Assembly (NCBI GenBank): GCA_030378125.1
Contig: JAUCGN010000115.1
Span: 1 to 5,508, forward strand
Length of the DNA: 5,508 bases
Reading direction: 5' to 3'
Source of the DNA: Thiotrichales bacterium HSG1
GTDB taxonomy: Bacteria > Pseudomonadota > Gammaproteobacteria > Beggiatoales > Beggiatoaceae
Below the pieces are notes generated by a model, which ran no database searches, was not told the DNA's origin, and saw nothing but the letters and a program-made list of their open reading frames with translations. This document shows, piece after piece, positions 1 to 3,927 of the stretch. Every line of letters starts with the position of its first letter. Position 1 is the first letter of the stretch. The position numbers and the translations under genes are program-made.

Positions 1-314
1 AAAAATTAAATCAAATACCTTTTGTAATGCCATTAATGGTTGCGGCCAAAGCATTAGCAAAAACTTTAGCTGGGGAGCCAACTCAAGTCACTTATCCCGC
101 TATGCCAGTTGTAGTTAAAACTCCAGCTTGTCCATTAGTTGTATCTCCTCCAACCAGAGGTTTAGAAGGAAGATGGCAAGTTGAAGGTGAAGGTAAAAAT
201 TTGAAGGCTTTATTCTTTACTTCGGAACAGAAATTAGCTGGTTTTGCATTAACTGGAACTGCTACAGCTGAAAAAATGATTTTGGCTGAGGATTTACCTG
301 CTTTGTTGGAATGA
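1..314 (+). CDS. Rubredoxin-NAD(+) reductase, C-terminal end (5'-partial)
   Basis: This is the end of an FAD-dependent NADH:rubredoxin oxidoreductase, a soluble cytoplasmic enzyme that passes electrons from NADH to rubredoxin. The frame is open from position 3, and the residues before the first ATG at 27 (KLNQIPFV) run smoothly into VMPLMVAAKALAKTLAGE. That ATG is therefore internal and the gene begins before the window. The segment AKALAKTLAGEPTQVTYPAM is the last helix of the FAD/NAD domain. It is followed by the small C-terminal rubredoxin-reductase domain: MPVVVKTPACPLVV, then GRWQVEGEG, LKALFF and the final GFALTGTATAEK...LPALLE. The TGA stop is at 312-314. About 104 residues are visible of a family usually near 380-390. 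In other bacteria the gene often neighbours rubredoxin and serves alkane oxidation or oxygen and superoxide detoxification; no rubredoxin gene is seen here. The family call is confident; the physiological role is not shown. Confidence 0.9.
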   Translation, partial: KLNQIPFVMPLMVAAKALAKTLAGEPTQVTYPAMPVVVKTPACPLVVSPPTRGLEGRWQVEGEGKNLKALFFTSEQKLAGFALTGTATAEKMILAEDLPALLE

Positions 315-559
315 TTTATCTGGTTGTGGGATTTAGCTTCAGCATTTGTCTTTTTTATCGCAATAGTTTGGTATAGCTTTATCATATTTCCCCCTTTTTT
401 TTCACCACTTCTCTTTTGCTATTCATTTATCGGGAGAAGTAAATCTTATCTAAATTGCTGTTTTTCAACAGGATAGAATGTTACTATATCTATCTAAAAG
501 ATACCAAAACCGCTATAGAATATGTTGTAGGATAGAAATTGTCAAATTTATCAACAAAC

Positions 560-589
560 TTGACATAAGTGGGTATATACCATTATAAT
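560..589 (+). promoter_or_regulatory. Sigma70-type promoter for the DUF6489 / kinase-like operon
   Basis: TTGACA (560-565) and TATAAT (584-589) match both sigma70 consensus hexamers exactly, with an 18-base spacer. Transcription would start near 596, leaving a 5' leader of about 24 bases before the ATG at 620. The leader has no convincing Shine-Dalgarno sequence. With two perfect hexamers it should be strong unless repressed, and the spacer palindrome at 572-581 is a candidate repressor site. The hexamers are seen directly; promoter activity is inferred. Confidence 0.82.
572..581. promoter_or_regulatory. Palindrome GGTATATACC in the promoter spacer, possible operator
   Basis: GGTATATACC is a perfect 10-base palindrome lying wholly between the -35 and -10 hexamers, a usual place for a repressor to block RNA polymerase. 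A second dyad, TGTCAA (540-545) with TTGACA (560-565), overlaps the -35 box. No regulator gene is seen beside it and I do not recognise the site as belonging to a known regulator. A 10-base AT-rich palindrome can arise by chance. Confidence 0.3.
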
Positions 590-619
590 CTTGTTTTCAG
601 TCAAGCAAATTAACTACAT

Positions 620-874
620 ATGAAAATTACCTTTGATATTGACGCAACTCCACAAGAACTAAGGAGCTTTTTTGGTTTGCCTGATGTGGAACCACTTCAA
701 CATGAAATGCTAGAGCTTATTCGTAAAAATATGGCAGCCGGCATGGAAGGTTTTGAACCGACGACTTTAATTAAGCCGTTTGTAACGGAACAAATGCAAT
801 CTGTTACAACTATACAAAAAGCTTTTTGGAACGTTGTAATGGGACAACTTCAAAATAATAAAACCGAACAATAA
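620..874 (+). CDS. DUF6489 family protein, 84 residues
   Basis: This is a small soluble protein with no signal peptide or membrane segment. The opening MKITFDIDATPQELRSFFGL followed by PDVEPLQHEMLELI matches the DUF6489 family of proteobacteria as I remember it (MKI-DID-TP-E-R-FFGLPDV-PLQ). The C-terminal part (VTTIQKAFWNVVMGQL, residues 62-77) carries the family's QKAFW helix. The length is normal for the family. The ATG at 620 is chosen because the family begins with MKI and because the promoter ends just upstream. The middle section, including EGFEPTTLIKPF (residues 43-54), is Met- and charge-rich and probably helical. The family has no established function that I know of. It sits first in the operon, directly behind the strong promoter and 25 bases ahead of the kinase-like gene, so the two are probably co-transcribed. 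Any functional link is inferred from this spacing alone. Confidence 0.82.
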   Translation: MKITFDIDATPQELRSFFGLPDVEPLQHEMLELIRKNMAAGMEGFEPTTLIKPFVTEQMQSVTTIQKAFWNVVMGQLQNNKTEQ

Positions 875-899
875 CTACTTTTAATAAAATTACTTAGTT

Positions 900-1628
900 A
901 TGACTATAGAAACTCATTCCGCTTTAGTAACTGGTTGTCAATTAAAAAAGTATCGTGTTTTATCCGTTATTGGACAAGGTAATTTTGGTATAACCTACTT
1001 AGCTCAAGATACTAAACAAAATCATCAAGTTGCAATCAAAGAATATTTTCCTGACAAGTTGGCAATAAGGGAAGGTAATTCTATTCAACCTAAGTCACAA
1101 CAAGATGAAAAAAACTTTCTATGGGGATTGACTAGATTTTCTCAGGAAAGTGAATCACTTAGAAATTTAAAACATCCAAATATAGTACAAGCCTTAGATT
1201 TATTTGAAGAAAATAATACTGCTTACGTTGTGATGGAGTATGAACAAGGTCGAAATTTAGAACATGTCTTGGAAGGTAATCTATCTGAAACTGAAATTAA
1301 GGCTATTTTGCCACCCTTGTTATCTGGTGTATACGCAGTGCATGAAGCTGGTTTTTTACATCAAAATATAAAACCTAGCTGTATTTATCTGCGTGATAAA
1401 GATAATACTCCAGTATTACTTGGTTTTGGAACTGCTAATTATGCTTTGGGACGTTTACAACGTGAAGCAATTGTTACTCCTGGTTATGCACCATTTGAGC
1501 AGTATCAAACTAAAGGTCCACAAGGTCCTTGGACTGACATCTACGCTTTGGGGGGCAATATTATACAGAGCTGTTACTGGCAAAACTCCACCAGAAATAT
1601 TGGACCGAATCAACACTATAACTCGTAA
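900..1628 (+). CDS. Ser/Thr kinase-like (pseudokinase) domain, 5' part of a frameshifted kinase-FGE fusion gene
   Basis: This is the N-terminal half of a Hanks-type protein kinase fold. Residues 25-34 form the glycine loop (GQGNFGITYL), VAIK places the ATP-anchoring Lys at 47, and FSQES gives the probable helix-C Glu at 83. The catalytic motifs are lost. HRDIKPSN is here HQNIKPSC (154-161), so the catalytic Asp is Asn156 and the metal-binding Asn is Cys161. DFG is GFG (175-177), so the Mg-binding Asp is gone too. The activation-segment end TPGYAPFEQY (193-202) and WTDIYALG (211-218) are intact. After residue 217 the frame is wrong, and the last 25 or so residues to the stop at 1626-1628 resemble nothing; the true continuation is in the frame entered at 1552. 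Phosphotransfer is unlikely, but ATP binding or scaffolding remains possible. The ATG at 900 fits the family start; no Shine-Dalgarno sequence is visible. It follows DUF6489 by 25 bases in the same operon. Confidence 0.85.
   Translation: MTIETHSALVTGCQLKKYRVLSVIGQGNFGITYLAQDTKQNHQVAIKEYFPDKLAIREGNSIQPKSQQDEKNFLWGLTRFSQESESLRNLKHPNIVQALDLFEENNTAYVVMEYEQGRNLEHVLEGNLSETEIKAILPPLLSGVYAVHEAGFLHQNIKPSCIYLRDKDNTPVLLGFGTANYALGRLQREAIVTPGYAPFEQYQTKGPQGPWTDIYALGGNIIQSCYWQNSTRNIGPNQHYNS
1550..1555 (+). other. Frameshift site: run of six G in the kinase-like gene
   Basis: The kinase family sequence runs ...WTDIYALGAILYRAVTGKTPPE. The first half is in the frame of the ATG at 900 as far as TTG at 1548-1550. 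The rest, GAILYRAVTGK, is in the frame of GGG at 1552-1554 and GCA at 1555-1557. Removing one G from the six at 1550-1555 restores a single 630-residue frame exactly at the conserved motif. The extra base may be a sequencing or amplification error, a real mutation, or a slippage site; the sequence alone cannot separate these. Confidence 0.85.
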
Positions 1629-2793
1629 CAAAAGTGCTGATCCATTGTTACCATTAGCTGACAAGGTGAAGAACAAATATTCAGATAGCTTTTTACAAAA
1701 TATAGAATGGGCTTTACAAATTGCGGAAGAGGATCGACCTCAGAATATTTTACAATGGGCTAATGCTTTACTACCTAATTCTACTAGAAAATTAAAGCAG
1801 TGTGAATCAATTCCAATTGACAAGAAAATTGTAAAATATCGTTGGATTGTGGCGGCTTCAATAATAATTGGTTTAAACATTGGTTATGTAATTTATATTA
1901 GTCACAGCGTGATTCAGCTAAAACAGAAACATGAAGGACAGTTACAAAAAAACCTCAAAACAAGCCAACTAAATTCGGCTAAAAATGAGGAAAATATAAC
2001 CAATATAAAACAACAATTAGTTGAGTTACAAGATAAAAACTATTCTTTACAAAAGACCTTAGATGTCTATTCGGATGATAGCAAAGAAGTTTATACAGAT
2101 GGTGCAATTATTCGTGATGAGTTGTCAGATGGTAGTTATGGGCCTGATATGGTTTGGTTGCCGGGTGGTGAGTTTATGATGGGAGATATTCAAGGCAATG
2201 GAAAAATTAATGAACAACCAGTACATCTGATGTCAGTAGACAGTTTTGCTATGGGACGTTATGAAGTGACTTTTGCTCAATATGACCGTTTTATTGAAGC
2301 TTTTGAGAAGGATAAACCAGATGATGGTGGTTGGGGACGTGGAGTTAGACCAGTAATTAATATTTCTTGGTATGATGCCTATGCTTATGCTCATTGGTTA
2401 AGCGATCAAACTGGCCATAAATATCGTCTTCCAACTGAAGCAGAATGGGAATATGCTGCTAGGGCTGGTAGTATCAGTCAGTATTGGTGGGGTGATGAGG
2501 TTAAACTCTGTCCAGAATGTGGGGATAAAACTATGCCTGTTGGTTCTTCCTTGCCAGCTAATGGTTTTGATCTATATGATATTGCTGGTAATGTCAAAGA
2601 GTGGACTTGTTCTGAATATGTGGAAAATTATGTTGGTAAAGAGAGAGTTTGTGTAGATCGTAATAGTAAAGTTTCCAGAGTGGAACGTGGAGGTTCTTGG
2701 TTGAATCCAGATAAACGGATATCAGCAAGATACCACAGTTCTCCTGAGAAACGTTATCTAAATGTTGGGTTTCGTTTGGTTAGAGAATACTGA
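1552..2793 (+). CDS. Kinase C-lobe, membrane helix, coiled coil and FGE-sulfatase domain: 3' part of the frameshifted fusion gene
   Basis: This is the continuation of the gene starting at 900, numbered in the joined 630-residue protein. Residues 218-292 complete the kinase C-lobe (LYRAVTGKTPPE; EEDRPQN with the conserved Arg279). Basic residues KKIVKYR precede one membrane helix at about 315-335, placing the kinase fold in the cytoplasm. Residues 338-392 are Gln/Lys/Leu-rich and probably coiled coil. Residues 412-630 are an FGE-sulfatase (SUMF1-like) domain: GPDMVWLPGGEFMMGD, RLPTEAEWEYAARAG (509-523), a CPEC pair (Cys537, Cys540), DIAGNVKEW (560-568), RGGSW (596-600) and the terminal GFRLVREY. 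True formylglycine-generating enzymes carry their catalytic Cys pair just after RGGS; here that stretch is WLNPDKRISARY, with no Cys. A binding or sensing role outside the membrane is therefore more likely than sulfatase activation. No good start codon of its own is seen, and frame-open sequence upstream of 1552 is meaningless, so this half probably depends on frame restoration. Confidence 0.85.
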   Translation, partial: GAILYRAVTGKTPPEILDRINTITRNKSADPLLPLADKVKNKYSDSFLQNIEWALQIAEEDRPQNILQWANALLPNSTRKLKQCESIPIDKKIVKYRWIVAASIIIGLNIGYVIYISHSVIQLKQKHEGQLQKNLKTSQLNSAKNEENITNIKQQLVELQDKNYSLQKTLDVYSDDSKEVYTDGAIIRDELSDGSYGPDMVWLPGGEFMMGDIQGNGKINEQPVHLMSVDSFAMGRYEVTFAQYDRFIEAFEKDKPDDGGWGRGVRPVINISWYDAYAYAHWLSDQTGHKYRLPTEAEWEYAARAGSISQYWWGDEVKLCPECGDKTMPVGSSLPANGFDLYDIAGNVKEWTCSEYVENYVGKERVCVDRNSKVSRVERGGSWLNPDKRISARYHSSPEKRYLNVGFRLVREY

Positions 2794-2805
2794 GGTATTA
2801 ATTAT

Positions 2806-2950
2806 GTTTTGAACATGATTAAACCTTTTAATTGTCAGAATCAGGATTTAAGGATTCACAGGATTAAAAATCAACAGAATGGTTTATTGCCTTTATCCTG
2901 AAAATCCTCTAATCCTGTGAATTCTGATTCAGACAATTAAACAAACCACT
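2806..2950. repeat. Palindromic dispersed repeat, copy 1 (145 bases)
   Basis: This is an imperfect long palindrome that begins 12 bases after the stop of the kinase-FGE gene. The left arm (about 2828-2865, TTAATTGTC...ACAGGATT) pairs with the right arm (2911-2940, AATCCTGTG...ACAATTAA). Inside it, CAGGAT (2859-2864) also pairs with ATCCTG (2895-2900). Copy 2 at 3777-3927 lies in the same orientation. Both copies open with the same 22 bases, beginning GTTTTGAACATGATTAAACC, share 50 identical bases (2858-2907 = 3839-3888) and end in AAACCACT. There is no coding capacity and no transposase. It resembles a MITE or REP-like element of the kind common in large sulfur bacteria. It may act as a bidirectional terminator between the converging genes, but no T-run supports that. 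Confidence 0.85.
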
Positions 2951-2990
2951 GCTAGCCTCCAAAAAAGCTGTGATAAATTAAGAATATTCA

Positions 2991-3098
2991 TGTAGGTTCG
3001 GTGCAATGAAACCGACCAAACATAAAAGTACAATTAATAATTTTATGTGTTTGTTTATATCATAATGGTCGGTTTCACGTTGTTACACCAACACTACC
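2991..3098. repeat. Second type of palindromic repeat, 108 bases, at the 3' end of the exporter gene
   Basis: Perfect 12-base arms TGAAACCGACCA (3007-3018) and TGGTCGGTTTCA (3066-3077) are extended outward, imperfectly, to TGTAGGTTCGGTG (2991-3003) and CACCAACACTACC (3086-3098). A nested AT-rich stem, AAACATAAAA (3018-3027) with TTTTATGT (3041-3048), has a 13-base loop. It differs from the repeat at 2806-2950. It resembles the 'GTAGGTTGGGT...GAAACCCAAC' dispersed repeats I remember from Beggiatoa-type genomes. It ends 4 bases from the stop codon of the LysE-family gene, so a transcript from that gene would carry the hairpin at its 3' end, where it could stabilise or terminate the RNA. Confidence 0.75.
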
Positions 3099-3102
3099 CG
3101 GC

Positions 3103-3723
3103 TTATTGACCTTCATCTAAAGCAAGTAAGCCACCAAATCCAATCAACACCACACCTACTATACGATTTATAATTATTTGAAATTTCTGTATTTGCTTTA
3201 GAATAAGCTTTATGCGTATAAATGATACAAAAATATTCCAGACAACAAATACTTCAAAAATAATAAAACAGCCATAGATAATTTTGTCAAACACGGGAGT
3301 GGATGGTTCGACTATTTGGGTAAATACTGCCAATATAAATAACGTTACTTTTGGATTTAATACGTTGCAAAGAAGGCCATCACGAAAAGGGGTTGCACGA
3401 TTATTAATAGATTTATTCCCTGTTTTATCTAAATTAAATCCTCCTTCAGAGACTAGTGACTTAAACCCAATATAGATAAGATAACCAGCTCCTAGTAGTT
3501 TTATAATAGAGTAAATTGTTGCACTAGCAGCGATAACAGCAGCAATTCCCAAGATGGATAAGGTTACGTGTATTGAGAGACCACAGCAGATGCCAGCAAT
3601 ACATACCACAGCAGGCCAACGTTCTTGTGTTCCACTATATTTTACTACCAACATCATATCTGGCCCTGGACTCATCATTGATACGAATGTAATTGTGGCC
3701 AAAATCATTAGCATAGCTATCAT
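3103..3723 (-). CDS. LysE/RhtB-family amino-acid exporter
   Basis: This is a 206-residue inner-membrane protein of the LysE/RhtB translocator family, which exports amino acids or related small molecules by proton antiport. The N-terminal helix carries the family signature SPGPD (18-22) followed by MMLVVKYSG. KLLGAGYLIYIGFKSL (75-90) and FRDGLLCNVLNPKVTLFILA (113-132) are the other hallmark segments, and IVGVVLIGFGGLLAL closes the protein. About six hydrophobic helices are visible (roughly 4-22, 38-62, 66-90, 118-137, 146-170, 184-202), with a polar loop at 91-112. The length is normal and no frameshift is seen. The ATG at 3721-3723 is fixed by a good Shine-Dalgarno sequence just upstream. The substrate cannot be told from sequence. 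The gene converges on the kinase-FGE gene and lies between two direct copies of a dispersed repeat, which suggests it may have arrived as a segment. It shares a strand with the STAND gene, 166 bases downstream of it. Confidence 0.88.
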   Translation of the reverse strand: MIAMLMILATITFVSMMSPGPDMMLVVKYSGTQERWPAVVCIAGICCGLSIHVTLSILGIAAVIAASATIYSIIKLLGAGYLIYIGFKSLVSEGGFNLDKTGNKSINNRATPFRDGLLCNVLNPKVTLFILAVFTQIVEPSTPVFDKIIYGCFIIFEVFVVWNIFVSFIRIKLILKQIQKFQIIINRIVGVVLIGFGGLLALDEGQ

Positions 3724-3728
3724 TGTTC

Positions 3729-3734
3729 TTCCTC
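3729..3734 (-). promoter_or_regulatory. Shine-Dalgarno sequence of the LysE-family gene
   Basis: Read on the minus strand, GAGGAA lies 5 bases before the ATG, a good Shine-Dalgarno match that decides the start. The two + strand genes at 620 and 900 have no comparable site. No convincing -35/-10 pair was found between this site and repeat copy 2. Confidence 0.75.
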
Positions 3735-3776
3735 GGTTATTTGGATTCTTTGTATGGAATATTTTTTGTACAGGAC

Positions 3777-3927
3777 GTTTTGAACATGATTAAACCTTAT
3801 TAATTGTCTGAATCAGGATTTTCAGGATTTAAGGATTTACAGGATTAAAAATCAACAGAATGGTTTATTGCCTTTATCCTGAAAATCCCCTAATCTTGTG
3901 AATCCTGATTCAGACAACTAAACCACT
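3777..3927. repeat. Palindromic dispersed repeat, copy 2 (151 bases), overlapping the end of the STAND gene
   Basis: This is the same element as 2806-2950, in direct orientation. It opens with the same 22 bases (3777-3798), has the identical 50-base core (3839-3888) and ends in AAACCACT (3920-3927). It carries one more internal CAGGATT-type unit (around 3817-3828: AGGATTTTCAGG) than copy 1, which accounts for most of the length difference. Its right-hand 38 bases are translated as the end of the minus-strand STAND gene. The remainder fills the gap between that gene and the LysE-family gene. The two copies bracket the exporter gene and the 2991-3098 palindrome. Confidence 0.87.

Larger units (their letters stand above)
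315..619. other. Non-coding region between rubredoxin reductase and the DUF6489 operon
   Basis: These 305 bases hold no supported gene. A pyrimidine-rich stretch lies at about 389-402. A 7-base inverted repeat, ACTTCTC (407-413) with GAGAAGT (434-440) and a 20-base loop, could be a weak hairpin, but no T-run follows directly, so I do not call a terminator. GATAGA (472-477) and TCTATC (489-494) form another short dyad. The last 60 bases contain the promoter described separately. No tRNA, riboswitch or CRISPR structure was recognised. Confidence 0.6.

Noticed and set aside
92..385. 97-residue open frame on the minus strand across the rubredoxin reductase end
   Set aside because: It lies antisense to clearly recognisable reductase sequence, has low-complexity content and matches no family I know.
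407..440. Terminator hairpin for rubredoxin reductase (ACTTCTC / GAGAAGT)
   Set aside because: A 7-base stem with a 20-base loop and no following T-run, nearly 100 bases after the stop codon.
1393..1551. Translation of the second kinase frame upstream of 1552, starting at the ATG at 1393
   Set aside because: The residues are hydrophobic nonsense while the other frame encodes the kinase motifs in the same bases. The 1393 ATG is not a real start.
1455..1676. 73-residue minus-strand frame over the frameshift
   Set aside because: Antisense shadow of the kinase-like gene with no recognisable features.
2453..2656. 67-residue + strand frame inside the FGE domain
   Set aside because: Out-of-frame shadow; the FGE motifs are in the other frame.
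3554..3793. + strand frames antisense to the exporter gene (also 3284-3475)
   Set aside because: The minus strand carries the LysE signature motifs with a Shine-Dalgarno sequence; these frames have none.
3735..3800. Promoter for the exporter gene within repeat copy 2 (TTCAAA, 17 bases, TATTCC on the minus strand)
   Set aside because: Matches are only 4 of 6 and 3 of 6, easily found by chance in AT-rich DNA.
2806..3927. CRISPR array suggested by repeated sequence
   Set aside because: There are only two copies about 1 kb apart, each a 145-151 base palindrome, with no regular spacers or cas genes.
2806..3927. Composite transposon or insertion sequence
   Set aside because: No transposase is encoded, and I could not identify clear target-site duplications. 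A non-autonomous repeat is the most that can be said.
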